Source: Porphyromonadaceae bacterium UBA4259
GTDB taxonomy: Bacteria > Bacteroidota > Bacteroidia > Bacteroidales > Muribaculaceae
Assembly: GCA_002396125.1 (NCBI GenBank)
Contig: DGWL01000035.1
Coordinates: forward strand, 1 to 23,439
DNA: 23,439 bases
Reading direction: 5' to 3'
In this document: one piece after another, positions 1-7,424 of the stretch
How positions within the stretch are numbered: the first letter of the stretch is position 1
Layout: each line of letters begins with the position of its first letter
The notes under the pieces: model-generated
Database searches by the model: none
Told to the model about the DNA's origin: nothing
The model's input: only the letters and a program-made list of their open reading frames with translations
Made by a program: the position numbers and the translations under genes

Positions 1-37
1 AACCAACCGCGTATGACTGGAAAAGATGGAAATCCTA

Positions 38-550
38 TCAGAACGATGGCGTTGAAACACCTCTCTCGTATATCGTATAGTAATTGTTGTTTAAGCGCCA
101 AAATGGAGATTCAAAGTCAAGATATTCTTCTGTGGCCTCATGGAATGGAAATTTGCTGCCATACCAAAGGTACTCACGACCGGAAAGTGTCGCATAAAGA
201 TCTATCCATGATAGACCCTTTTCCCAAACTAAACTCCATGTTCCATTTAACTCTCCGTCTTCTTCGGTAGCCCAATCAGTCCATACTTCTTCGCCCCCAA
301 CAGTTACTTTGGTTCTGCGCAGCCATTTGACATAACCAGTCAGTTTGCCGTCGGCAGAGAAATTCAGTTGTTCAAAAACTTTGTTGGCATCATCTTGCCT
401 CTCTTGATACCAAGAGCCTAAGACTTTCTCGTTGTATTGACTTCTCAGTTCTTTTGTTCTGAATTCTTCCTCGCTAATCGGGTCATCACCACCACAACCA
501 GCAAGGGTCACTGTGATTGCCATAAGCAGCAAAAATGCGATTTTTCTCAT
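38..550 (-). CDS. Small lipoprotein of unknown function, possibly lipocalin-like
   Basis: A 170-residue protein starting at an ATG (550) with a lipoprotein signal: a charged MRK start, a hydrophobic stretch and a lipobox L16-A-G-C19 followed by GGDD. It should be lipid-anchored in the cell envelope; the acidic residues after the cysteine fit known export signals of Bacteroidetes surface lipoproteins. The mature part holds a GSWYQE motif near residue 46 and a second GTWSL segment near residue 104, alternating with short beta-like stretches. This recalls small lipocalin-like lipoproteins, but the resemblance is weak and I do not assign a function. It stands alone on the minus strand, and I found no convincing TAnnTTTG box upstream. 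The base composition is more AT-rich than in the enzymes further along the window. The reading frame and lipobox are solid; the fold is a guess. Confidence 0.75.
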   Translation of the reverse strand: MRKIAFLLLMAITVTLAGCGGDDPISEEEFRTKELRSQYNEKVLGSWYQERQDDANKVFEQLNFSADGKLTGYVKWLRRTKVTVGGEEVWTDWATEEDGELNGTWSLVWEKGLSWIDLYATLSGREYLWYGSKFPFHEATEEYLDFESPFWRLNNNYYTIYERGVSTPSF

Positions 551-705
551 CTCTATAATGAATTTGTTCTAACTTTTTTCTATTAAAACGCACTAATAGC
601 AGGAAGATTGCAGCACACACTGCTTATTTAAGAATTATTATATTTAGTAACGCGAGTTCGGGATAAGAAATTAGTCTTTTTTAACCTAAAATAGTAGTGG
701 TATAA

Positions 706-737
706 TTTGCAAAATAGCGAGATATTTTGTAACTTTG
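706..737 (+). promoter_or_regulatory. Promoter of the transposase remnant
   Basis: TTTG at 706-709 and TAACTTTG at 730-737, spaced by 20 bases, match the Bacteroidetes -33/-7 promoter pattern. The expected transcription start is about 35 bases before the ATG at 777. Confidence 0.6.
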
Positions 738-776
738 TAGTTGATAATCAGAAGTTTAACCAAAACATTACTCGCT

Positions 777-986
777 ATGATTACAGAGGACAAAGTTACT
801 GAATTATTTTGTATTGCCGACGATTTTTGCAAAGAATTTAATGCTGAAATCAAAAAAAATGCCGTTTTGCCATCAAAAGACGGCAAAAAACGCCGCAACC
901 GAGCCGCAAAGATGAGCGATGCCGAGATCATAACCATCATGATGGCCTTACACTACAACTCTTTCCGCAACTTCAAGCACTACTAC
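777..986 (+). pseudogene. IS982-family transposase, N-terminal fragment
   Basis: Starting at the ATG at 777 (MITEDKVTELFCIADDFCK), about 70 residues match the N-terminus I know from Bacteroidetes IS982-family transposases, including the conserved MSDAEIITIMMALHY and FRNFKHYY segments. A full transposase of this family is close to 300 residues and carries a DDE catalytic domain; none of that domain is present. After FRNFKHYY the frame runs into antisense reductase sequence and stops near 1085, so the last ~30 codons of the open frame are not transposase. The in-frame codon at 741 is rejected as a start because it lies upstream of the family's conserved first methionine and only a few bases after the -7 box. 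The fragment cannot be active. Confidence 0.8.
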
Positions 987-1488
987 TGCCGTCGTGTGGC
1001 GCGGTGTGGTGCAGTAATAGCAGGTCGATGTAGTCCAACCCCAGTCGCTCCAATCGCTCGTCCACCTCATGATCGGCGTTATTGAACGACGAAGTCCACA
1101 GCTTTGATGTGACAAAAATTTCTTCTCTCTTGATGCCAAAATCATTCATCGCCCGGCGTATGCCACGGTCAACACCGGTCTCATTACCATAAATGTCGGC
1201 GGTGTCTATATGGCGCATGCCGACCTTCAAGGCATTATAGACCGATTCCTCGGCTTGAGCTGCTGAGAGATAGAAAGTGCCGATGCCTATTATGGGCATC
1301 TCATAACCACTGTTGAGCAGCACTGTTTTGGTTTGGAAATTGAATGGATTTGTCATGTCGCTTGTCGTGGTTGTGGTGGTATCGGGTTTGGGATTCGGTT
1401 CTTCAGTCTTGATGCTTTCATCAGTACCGCATTGCATGTTGAGTAAAGCGAAACTCAAGAGCAGGATGGAGGTAATCATTTGTTTCAT
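973..1488 (-). pseudogene. Aldo/keto reductase lipoprotein, C-terminally truncated
   Basis: The frame encodes 171 residues. Residues 1-20 form a lipoprotein signal (hydrophobic ITSILLLSFALL, then N-M-Q-C20), followed by a proline/threonine-rich linker to about residue 45. The aldo/keto reductase barrel starts near residue 52. Catalytic-tetrad candidates are visible: D95 and Y100 in HIDTADIYGNE, K129 in TSKLW, and H160 in LLLLHH. Family members run about 270 residues beyond the signal; here similarity ends after TAPHD at about base 987, where an IS982 fragment in opposite orientation begins, and the frame closes a few codons later. Roughly half of the barrel, including most of the NADPH site, is lost, so the product should be inactive. 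Its ATG overlaps the acetyltransferase stop codon (ATGA), so the two were co-translated. Confidence 0.8.
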
Positions 1489-2009
1489 ATTTTCTTGATG
1501 AATTTAGCAGGGTTGCCCCCAACAATAGTGTTAGCTTTCACATCTTTAGTGACAACAGCACCGGCTGCCACTACGGCGTTCTCGCCCACGGTGACACCGG
1601 GCAGGATGGTGGCACCGGCGCCTATCCATGCATTGCGGCCTATGTGCACAGGTTTGCACACCAGCAACTGGTGGTCGTGCAGGTCATGGTTATTGCTGAT
1701 GAGTTGAACATTGGCGGCAATCATTGCATCATCCTCGATTGTGATGCCGCCGCGTGACATCATCAGGCAATCGGGCATAATCATCACATTATTACCCATC
1801 TTAACCCTGTCGAAGCACACGCCCTTGATTGGTGGCAGCACCGTGACACCGTTGCCCATGTTGTCGCCAAAGAGTTCTTTTACAAGGTTGTTATACTCAT
1901 CAGTGTAAGGCATGGTGTGGTTGATGGTGAACACCAGTTTCACGTCTCTCATGCCACGCTCCATCTCCTGGGGTGTGGTCTTGCGGGGATCTACAATAAA
2001 GGCTTCCAT
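1485..2009 (-). CDS. Hexapeptide-repeat sugar/acyl O-acetyltransferase
   Basis: A left-handed beta-helix acyltransferase of the maltose/galactoside O-acetyltransferase (LacA/NodL) type, expected to move an acetyl group from acetyl-CoA to a sugar-like hydroxyl in the cytoplasm. The N-terminal helical part holds TINHTMPYTDEYNNLVKELFG. The helix follows, with isoleucine/valine-led hexapeptides, the motif SNNHDLHDHQ containing the likely catalytic histidine, then HIGRNAWIGAGATILPGVTV and GAVVTKDV, ending in VGGNPAKFIKKI. I start at the ATG at 2009 (174 residues); the frame also opens at a TTG at 2021, but a TTG start is unlikely here. It shares an ATGA overlap with the truncated reductase. An AraC-type regulator lies just upstream on the same strand, and a promoter sits between them. 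The natural acceptor is unknown. Confidence 0.85.
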   Translation of the reverse strand: MEAFIVDPRKTTPQEMERGMRDVKLVFTINHTMPYTDEYNNLVKELFGDNMGNGVTVLPPIKGVCFDRVKMGNNVMIMPDCLMMSRGGITIEDDAMIAANVQLISNNHDLHDHQLLVCKPVHIGRNAWIGAGATILPGVTVGENAVVAAGAVVTKDVKANTIVGGNPAKFIKKI

Positions 2010-2040
2010 ATCTTTGCTCAATTAAGTTATTAATCTATTG

Positions 2041-2048
2041 CAAAGTTA
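2041..2048 (-). promoter_or_regulatory. Promoter -7 box for the acetyltransferase-reductase pair
   Basis: Read on the minus strand this is TAACTTTG, a perfect TAnnTTTG box, about 32 bases before the ATG at 2009. No clear TTTG lies 19-20 bases upstream, so activation by a regulator is possible. AAAGTT half-sites recur upstream at 2061 and 2078. Confidence 0.55.
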
Positions 2049-2109
2049 CGGCCAATTGTTAAAGTTGCTTTTACCTAAAAGTTAGACAAACTTTCAAATT
2101 TTTCCGAAT

Positions 2110-2919
2110 TTAGTTTTTACGGTAATCAGTCGGTGATTTTCCTAATAGTTTTTTAGTGAAGCGTGAGAAGTGCGACAAAGACTCAAAGCACATGATGTCG
2201 GCGACTTCGGTCAGTGTCTTTGACTGGTCGTTGAGCAGGGTAACTAGTTCATATGCCGAGTAGAACGAAATCCACTCCGAGGCGGGTAAGCCCGATACCG
2301 ATTTGCTCACCTGCGACAGATACTTAGGTGCTATGCACAACAAATTGGCATAATGAGCCACGTCGCGATGCCGGCGGCAGTCACGCTGAACAGCAGCGAT
2401 AAACCGCAGGAAAATTCGCGATGCGTTATCGTTGGCTTCCATCTGCGACAATTCGCTTGAATACACAGTCCACAGGTCATAAAGGAAAATTTGCAGCACA
2501 CAGCCCAGCACATTCCTCTTGAATGGTGATTCAGGCTTTTCCAGCCTGTTGCTGAAAAGCTTGAAACTCTCGTTAATTAGCGCCAGCGAGCTCTCGTGCA
2601 GATGGAAAGATGGATTAGAGCGGATGAAAATAAAGCCCCTGGTTGCCCACACCATTTCGGGGTTGTATTGCTGTAGAAAGTGGGGGGTCACGACAAGGAA
2701 GGTCGCATCGAAGTCGTCGCAATAGGCGACATCCTTAATGGTATTCGACATTTGCCAGATTACAAGGTCGCCTTCACTCGAGCGATGAAGGCTTTTCCCG
2801 TCTGAAAACTGCATCGTCCCTTTTCTCACCAGGATGTGAACATGATGAGTGGTGAGATATTCGGAGGGAAATACTCGGTCTTCGCTCACTTTCAGTATTT
2901 TGCAATAATCATCCTCCAT
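2110..2919 (-). CDS. AraC-family transcriptional regulator
   Basis: A 269-residue cytoplasmic regulator. Residues ~20-110 form an AraC-like sensor domain (HHVHILVRKGTMQFSDG, then GDLVIWQ). The C-terminal third is a double helix-turn-helix: the first at residues ~186-210 (VAHYANLLCIAPKYLSQVSKSVSG) and the second at ~235-260 (LTEVADIMCFESLSHFSRFTKK), ending in the conserved GKSPTDYR. The ATG at 2919 follows a perfect -7 box with a short leader. It sits immediately upstream of the acetyltransferase-reductase pair and is the natural candidate regulator for them. The inducing signal is not visible. The family call is very secure; the target genes are inferred from position alone. Confidence 0.92.
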   Translation of the reverse strand: MEDDYCKILKVSEDRVFPSEYLTTHHVHILVRKGTMQFSDGKSLHRSSEGDLVIWQMSNTIKDVAYCDDFDATFLVVTPHFLQQYNPEMVWATRGFIFIRSNPSFHLHESSLALINESFKLFSNRLEKPESPFKRNVLGCVLQIFLYDLWTVYSSELSQMEANDNASRIFLRFIAAVQRDCRRHRDVAHYANLLCIAPKYLSQVSKSVSGLPASEWISFYSAYELVTLLNDQSKTLTEVADIMCFESLSHFSRFTKKLLGKSPTDYRKN

Positions 2920-2941
2920 TTTTCTTGTGATTTTTGATGAG

Positions 2942-2949
2942 CAAAGTTA
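2942..2949 (-). promoter_or_regulatory. Promoter -7 box of the AraC regulator gene
   Basis: The minus-strand reading is TAACTTTG, a perfect TAnnTTTG box 22 bases before the ATG at 2919, giving a leader of roughly 15 bases. The rest of the 193-base divergent gap (2920-3112) holds only this box and the one facing the DUF2461 gene. Confidence 0.6.
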
Positions 2950-3083
2950 CACATTATTTTTTAAGAAGAGATGCCGTTTAAGTTTTTTTGAGACACTCGT
3001 AACGGGCATTTAATATTTGAGAATTTAACAAAATGGTTATAATCTTTTTTGTCTCAATCGGCTGGCAAATCGGTTATTTTATT

Positions 3084-3091
3084 TACCTTTG
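3084..3091 (+). promoter_or_regulatory. Promoter -7 box of the DUF2461 gene
   Basis: TACCTTTG matches TAnnTTTG and lies 21 bases before the ATG at 3113. The -33 region has no clear TTTG. Confidence 0.55.
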
Positions 3092-3112
3092 TGCAGCTAA
3101 ATCAATGAATAA

Positions 3113-3787
3113 ATGAAATCGCAATCTAATATAAAAGATGTGTTGGCTTTCTTGCGACTACTGGCTGCCAACAACGACAGGACATGGTTCAAGGCACACA
3201 AGGAAGAGACGTTTGACCCCCTGCGCAAGGCATGGGAGCAAGACATTGAACGACTCATATCGCTCATGGCCGAGTGGGACGAGAAAGCCCGTGGGCTTGA
3301 CGTTAAGCAGTCGGTCTATCGCATCTATCGCGACATCCGTTTCTCGCACGACAAGCGCCCCTACAAGCAATATTTCAGCGCAGTCGTCGGGCGTGGCGGT
3401 CGTCATTGCATCTCAAGCGGCTATTATCTGCACTTCGAGCCCGGCAACTTGATGCTGTGCAGCGGAGTGTGGTGGCCGGCCAAGGACAAACTCGACGCCT
3501 TGCGTCACCTCATTGATGCCGAGCCCGAGGAGTTTACCAAGCTAATAAACGACAAGCAACTCATGGCCTCGGGTTTTCACTTCGAGGGCGAGACGCTGAA
3601 AAATGTGCCCAGGGAATATCCCCGTGACCACCCCCTGGGTCAATACTTAAAGCGCAAGGAGTATATTCTCATGAAGCATGTGGATGAAGATTACTACGAT
3701 TGCGACGATTGGGTGGAGCGAGTCAATGATGATTTTAAAGTGCTGAAACCTCTCCACGATTTTCTCGACTACGTCTACGACGAGTAG
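3113..3787 (+). CDS. DUF2461 (TIGR02453) family protein
   Basis: The 224-residue protein matches the DUF2461 family across its length: an N-terminal LAFLRLLAANNDRTWFKAHKE, the central YRIYRDIRFSHDKRPYKQYFSA, then YYLHFEPGNLMLCSGVWWPAKDKLDALR, and a C-terminal KRKEYILMKHV. These are the blocks by which the family is recognised. It is a cytoplasmic protein of unknown biochemical role, present in many bacteria and some fungi; no enzyme activity should be inferred. The start at 3113 is the first ATG after a good -7 box; a nearby ATG at 3105 opens a frame that stops at once. It is transcribed alone, divergent from the AraC regulator. There is no signal peptide or membrane segment. Confidence 0.9.
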   Translation: MKSQSNIKDVLAFLRLLAANNDRTWFKAHKEETFDPLRKAWEQDIERLISLMAEWDEKARGLDVKQSVYRIYRDIRFSHDKRPYKQYFSAVVGRGGRHCISSGYYLHFEPGNLMLCSGVWWPAKDKLDALRHLIDAEPEEFTKLINDKQLMASGFHFEGETLKNVPREYPRDHPLGQYLKRKEYILMKHVDEDYYDCDDWVERVNDDFKVLKPLHDFLDYVYDE

Positions 3788-3870
3788 CACGATAAATTGT
3801 AACATGCCCAACTGCCGACAAGTGCTCTCGTTGTCTATTATGGGCGCCAGTGGTGTCCTTGTGTGGCTCT

Positions 3871-4622
3871 TTACGGGTCTTGCTTGTGCTTGTCCTTTGC
3901 GCGACGATTATTAATCCATGCGCTTAGCAGCATGGGCAATGCCAAAAATAATGAATACTTGGGCAAGTTAATGAGTAATAAGTGCTTGAAGCGCATCCAG
4001 TCGTGTTCATTGGCTAAATAAACGCTGAATGACAAAATGATAATTATATCCATTGTCATGAAACCAGCCACAAGCACCATTACCAGTCGCCACAGTGTGC
4101 CCCAGTAGCTGTAGCCGAATAGTTGCAGATAGGTGCGATATATAAAAAAGAAAATAATAATACCCCAGATGATATAAAACCAATCAGGATCCCCATTGAT
4201 AAAAGCTCCAATTATAACGGCAGTATTGTGATAATTATTATCTGCGTGGCATTAAACACTTGAATAAAGAACCCCTCGGGCAGGGTGTGATGTGAACAGC
4301 ATGGTGAATGACGAAAGATTAGGTGAGTGGGAATGATAAGAAATGAGCAGAAAAACATCGCTGGCCAGTCGTAGTGATGAGAGAGCCAATTGAGAAAGCG
4401 AAAGAATAATTTGAAGTCGGTGTTGTTATCAGTTGTTGTGAAGTCGTTGGGATTAATTAGGCTATTAAGGAGAAATACAATCAGTGCCACAATCACAAGC
4501 ATCTTCACTGGTGGAAAACTCACTTGGCGACGGCCGTTTATATAGTCGGCAATTAGATAATCTGGGCGCAGTAACAGTTGCCACAATGTGTAAGGGAGGG
4601 AACGAGACCCCACTCCCCACAC
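3871..4622 (-). pseudogene. Decayed membrane protein resembling DUF3667 proteins
   Basis: Two minus-strand frames read as pieces of one membrane protein. The first (4622 to 4212) opens at a GTG and holds WGVGSRSLPYTLWQLLLRP, then GRRQVSFPPVKMLVIVALIVFLL, a pattern I associate with the DUF3667 family, and later HHTLPEGFFIQVF. It stops at 4212. In another frame the protein continues without interruption from about 4210 (VIIGAFINGDPDWFYIIWG) through two hydrophobic segments to the stop at 3871, so one indel near 4213 splits it. The N-terminus, including any zinc ribbon, is missing: only 67 bases separate it from nadE, and a stop codon lies in frame just upstream of the GTG. An out-of-frame ATG at 4636 could mark an older start. 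I treat it as decayed; a sequencing error cannot be excluded. The DUF3667 assignment is from memory and moderate. Confidence 0.55.
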
Positions 4623-4689
4623 ATTATCTTACCCATCTGCTAATTGTTAAATTTCCATTATTTCTCTCATTTATCTAATCTTGAGTTAT

Positions 4690-5538
4690 TTAGCAGTCGT
4701 AGAGCGAACGCTCAATAACCAGAGGCATGCGCTTGCGCTTGAATGCAGAGCGGCGATGGCGATTAAGCACTAGCTCAACAGTCTCGGCGCTGTAGGCATC
4801 AATGAGGCGCTTCATGTGCTGCTCATCGTCGCCATGCTGCAAGTAGGTGTTTAGAATGTCGTCAACGTCTTCATAGGTGTGCCCCGGTGCTATCTGCGCC
4901 ATGTCGCCACCGGCTGCCACGCCATTGCCGTCGGTGGGCATGATGTCGTAGGCCGCCTGCAGTGCCTGGTGGCGCGGGTCGCTTTCTTGAGGATAGCACT
5001 CGGTGAAGATGTACTTGCACAGTTCATACACCTCATGCTTCCACAGACCGCCAATGGGGTTGTAGTCGGCAACATCGCCATGGATGGTCCAGAACCCGAG
5101 GTTGTGCTCGGTGAGGTTGTCGGTGTCCATTACCAAGCCTCCGGTCACCGAGGCTAGATTGTAAAGATATATCATGCGCAGGCGGGCTTTGATGTTTCCT
5201 TGCGAGACGGGTGTGGATGGGTAACGTTGCTCGCATGTGGCCTTCAACAGCAGATACTGAGCTTGCAGGTTCTCAACCCAGCACTCGTCGCAAAAGGCTT
5301 TCATTGCCATGCTCGCCGAGTCATTTTCCTCGACCGAGTTAGACGTGCAAGGCATGCTCACCCCTATAAACTTAAACTGATGCTCGGGATACCGGTTCAC
5401 AACTTCATGGCAGATGGCTGCCGTCACTGTGGAGTCAAGACCACCCGAGAGCCCCAGTATCATTGTCTTGAGGCCATTTCCACTAAGATACTTTGCCGTC
5501 TCGCTCACCATGGTGTCAAACGCTTTCTTGTAATCCAT
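4690..5538 (-). CDS. nadE: NAD+ synthase, ammonia-dependent type
   Basis: NadE converts deamido-NAD+ to NAD+ using ATP and ammonia, the last step of NAD biosynthesis, in the cytoplasm. The 282-residue length fits the short form that lacks a glutaminase domain. The N-type ATP-pyrophosphatase P-loop SGGLDST is at residues 31-37. The conserved VSQGNIKARLRMIYLYN block follows at ~111-127, then the NAD-site signature DTDNLTEHNLGFWTIHGDVADYNPIGGLWK, and a C-terminal KRKRMPLV. The ATG at 5538 gives the expected N-terminus. It is divergent from the UpxY-like gene across a 142-base gap. I see no perfect -7 box for nadE; an inverted repeat AACTAA-N3-TTAGTT at 5561-5575 lies 22 bases upstream of the start. 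The call is secure. Confidence 0.95.
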   Translation of the reverse strand: MDYKKAFDTMVSETAKYLSGNGLKTMILGLSGGLDSTVTAAICHEVVNRYPEHQFKFIGVSMPCTSNSVEENDSASMAMKAFCDECWVENLQAQYLLLKATCEQRYPSTPVSQGNIKARLRMIYLYNLASVTGGLVMDTDNLTEHNLGFWTIHGDVADYNPIGGLWKHEVYELCKYIFTECYPQESDPRHQALQAAYDIMPTDGNGVAAGGDMAQIAPGHTYEDVDDILNTYLQHGDDEQHMKRLIDAYSAETVELVLNRHRRSAFKRKRMPLVIERSLYDC

Positions 5539-5629
5539 AATCTTATCTTGATAGGTATTAAACTAATCGTTAGTTCTTGCAAATTTCGTTATAATACTTT
5601 ACTCTTGCAAGTGATTTTTGCAGGAAAAT

Positions 5630-5660
5630 TTTGCAAATTGAAAAACTGATTTTATTTTTG
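5630..5660 (+). promoter_or_regulatory. Promoter of the UpxY-like gene
   Basis: TTTG at 5630-5633 and TATTTTTG at 5653-5660, spaced 19 bases, form a near-ideal Bacteroidetes promoter. Transcription should start near 5667, only about 14 bases before the ATG at 5681, so there is no long leader for the regulator to act on. Confidence 0.75.
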
Positions 5661-5680
5661 TGGGGAAATAAACTATTGTA

Positions 5681-6256
5681 ATGAGCCAAGAAGAGATAAT
5701 TAACTCAATCGGTCAAGCACCTGAGCCCGAGGCCAAGGTGTGGTATGCCATCCGCGTCACTTTCAATCGTGAGATGAAAGTTAAGGACGACCTTGACTTG
5801 CGTGGTATTGAGAGTTTTATACCCATGAAATATGTTATGGGCACTCGCCGTGGGCGGCGGGTAAAGAAACTAGTGCCCACAATTCACAACCTCATTTTCT
5901 TCCACATTGAGCCGTCGCTCATGAAGGAGTACAAGGCCACAACTCGCCTGCCAATTCGGTACATTATGAACCCTGCCACCAAGAAACCGGTGGTGGTTCC
6001 CGAGAGCGAGATGAAAAATTTTATTGCCGTGGCGGGTACCTATGAGGAGCAGTTGGTTTACATCACTCCCAAGCCGGGGCAGTTCACGCGTGGCGATCGC
6101 GTGCGCATCCTGGGAGGCCCCTTCGAGGGTGCTGAGGGGGTGCTGCAGCGCGTCAAGGGCAGTAGTCGCGTGGTTGTGAGTGTGCAGGGACTCGTTGCTG
6201 TTGCCACGACCGACATCCACCCATCACTACTCGAGAAAATCCCCAAGGAGAAATAA
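5681..6256 (+). CDS. UpxY-type NusG-family transcription antiterminator
   Basis: A 191-residue NusG paralogue. Residues ~19-115 form the NGN domain (KVWYAIRVTFNREMKVKDDL, then ESFIPMKYVMGTRRGRRVKK and IHNLIFFHIEPS), which binds RNA polymerase in this family. A KOW domain follows at ~136-165 (RGDRVRILGGPFEGAEGVLQRV). This arrangement, with the acidic N-terminal extension, is typical of Bacteroides UpxY proteins, which are encoded at the start of surface-polysaccharide operons and prevent early termination there. It has its own strong promoter and is followed 71 bases later by gmd and fcl. No UpxZ partner and no glycosyltransferase, flippase or polymerase genes are present, which is unusual for an UpxY locus. 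The start at 5681 is the only reasonable ATG. The family is secure; the exact target is inferred. Confidence 0.9.
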   Translation: MSQEEIINSIGQAPEPEAKVWYAIRVTFNREMKVKDDLDLRGIESFIPMKYVMGTRRGRRVKKLVPTIHNLIFFHIEPSLMKEYKATTRLPIRYIMNPATKKPVVVPESEMKNFIAVAGTYEEQLVYITPKPGQFTRGDRVRILGGPFEGAEGVLQRVKGSSRVVVSVQGLVAVATTDIHPSLLEKIPKEK

Positions 6257-6267
6257 TCGCGGCTTTC

Positions 6268-6301
6268 TTTGTTATAATTCAAAAAAATGTGCGTACCTTT
6301 G
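6268..6301 (+). promoter_or_regulatory. Internal promoter of gmd-fcl
   Basis: TACCTTTG at 6294-6301 matches the -7 consensus and lies 26 bases before the gmd ATG. A TTTG at 6268-6271 is 22 bases upstream, slightly wider than ideal. The fucose genes can therefore probably be transcribed without read-through from the UpxY-like gene. Confidence 0.55.
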
Positions 6302-6327
6302 TAGGTTGAAACAAATACTAGGGTAAA

Positions 6328-7407
6328 ATGAACGAAAATAATCAAAAGGTAGCGTTAATAACAGGAATTACTGGTCAGGACGGCAGTTATCTAGCCGAAT
6401 TCCTGCTCGAGAAAGGCTATGAGGTGCATGGCATTATCAGGCGCAGCAGCTCGTTCAACACAGCTCGCATTGAGCATCTATATCTCGACGAGTGGGTGCG
6501 CGACATGCGGCAGCAACGACTCATCAACTTGCACTATGGCGACATGACCGACTCCAGTTCGCTCATTCGCCTCATCGAGAATCTCAAGCCCGACGAAATC
6601 TATAACCTGGCGGCACAGAGCCATGTTAAGGTGTCGTTTGACGTGCCTGAGTACACTGCCGAGGCCGATGCCGTGGGCACCCTGCGACTGCTCGAGGCTG
6701 TGCGCATCACTCATCGTGAGCATCTCACCAAGATTTACCAGGCCAGCACCAGCGAACTCTATGGCAAGGTGCAGGAAGTGCCGCAGAGCGAGACCACACC
6801 ATTTTACCCACGCAGTCCCTATGCGGTGGCAAAGCTCTACAGCTACTGGATTATGAAAAACTACCGCGAGAGCTACGGAATGTATACCGCCAACGGCATC
6901 CTCTTCAATCACGAGAGCGAGCGCCGTGGTGAGAACTTTGTCACACGCAAGATAACCTTTGCGGCGGCACGCATCGTTAATGGCCTGCAGGAAAAACTCT
7001 ACTTGGGCAACCTCAATGCCAAGCGCGACTGGGGTTATGCACGCGACTATGTGGAGTGCATGTGGCTCATCCTGCAGCAACCTGAGCCCGACGATTTCGT
7101 CATCGCCACTGGCGAGTTCCACTCGGTGCGCGAGTTCTGCACGCTGGCTTTCCACTATGCCGGCATTGAGTTGGAGTGGCAAGGCGAGGGTCTTGACGAG
7201 AAAGGTATCGACCGTGCTACCGGCAAGGTGATTGTGGAGGTCGACAAGAAATATTTTCGTCCTGCCGAGGTCGACCAGCTACTGGGCGACCCCACCAAGG
7301 GCCGCACCCAGCTGGGATGGAATCCTCGCAAGACCACCTTTGAGCAACTCGTTAAGCTCATGGTCGACCACGACCTTCAGCACATCCGCAAGGTTTATCA
7401 CCTTTAG
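6328..7407 (+). CDS. gmd: GDP-mannose 4,6-dehydratase
   Basis: Gmd converts GDP-D-mannose to GDP-4-keto-6-deoxy-D-mannose, the first committed step to GDP-L-fucose. It is a 359-residue extended short-chain dehydrogenase, close to the usual ~350-370. The nucleotide-binding loop TGITGQDGSYLAE is at residues 12-24, followed by GIIRRSSSFNT. The family signature QASTSELYGKVQE is at ~138-150, and the catalytic YAVAK is at 165-169. LFNHESERRGENFVTRKIT and the C-terminal YFRPAEVDQLLGDPTKG complete the match. The ATG at 6328 gives the standard N-terminus. Fcl, the next enzyme, follows on the same strand after 122 bases. The product feeds fucosylation of surface polysaccharide or, as in Bacteroides, of glycoproteins. 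Confidence 0.97.
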   Translation: MNENNQKVALITGITGQDGSYLAEFLLEKGYEVHGIIRRSSSFNTARIEHLYLDEWVRDMRQQRLINLHYGDMTDSSSLIRLIENLKPDEIYNLAAQSHVKVSFDVPEYTAEADAVGTLRLLEAVRITHREHLTKIYQASTSELYGKVQEVPQSETTPFYPRSPYAVAKLYSYWIMKNYRESYGMYTANGILFNHESERRGENFVTRKITFAAARIVNGLQEKLYLGNLNAKRDWGYARDYVECMWLILQQPEPDDFVIATGEFHSVREFCTLAFHYAGIELEWQGEGLDEKGIDRATGKVIVEVDKKYFRPAEVDQLLGDPTKGRTQLGWNPRKTTFEQLVKLMVDHDLQHIRKVYHL

Positions 7408-7424
7408 TTAAAACTGGTAAACAA

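Larger units (their letters stand above)
650..986 (+). mobile_element. Remnant of an IS982-family insertion sequence (left part only)
   Basis: The segment carries the promoter and first part of an IS982-type transposase gene. The right boundary is sharp: IS-like coding sequence stops at about base 986, where aldo/keto reductase sequence in the opposite orientation begins. The left boundary is uncertain. A GC-richer stretch at 650-667 (ACGCGAGTTCGGGATAAG) stands out from AT-rich surroundings and could lie near the left end, but I could not find a matching right inverted repeat or a target duplication, because the right part of the element is missing. Confidence 0.4.

Noticed and set aside
13..270. 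Plus-strand frame over the lipoprotein gene
   Set aside because: It is antisense to a gene with a clear lipobox and shows no recognisable features.
741..1085. Full open frame as one transposase protein
   Set aside because: Residues before 777 precede the family's start, and those after about 986 are antisense reductase sequence.
1485..2021. TTG start for the acetyltransferase
   Set aside because: An ATG four codons further in (2009) gives a normal protein at a reasonable distance from the -7 box.
6478..7182. 234-residue minus-strand frame
   Set aside because: It lies wholly within gmd, whose motifs are unambiguous; long antisense frames are common in GC-richer genes.
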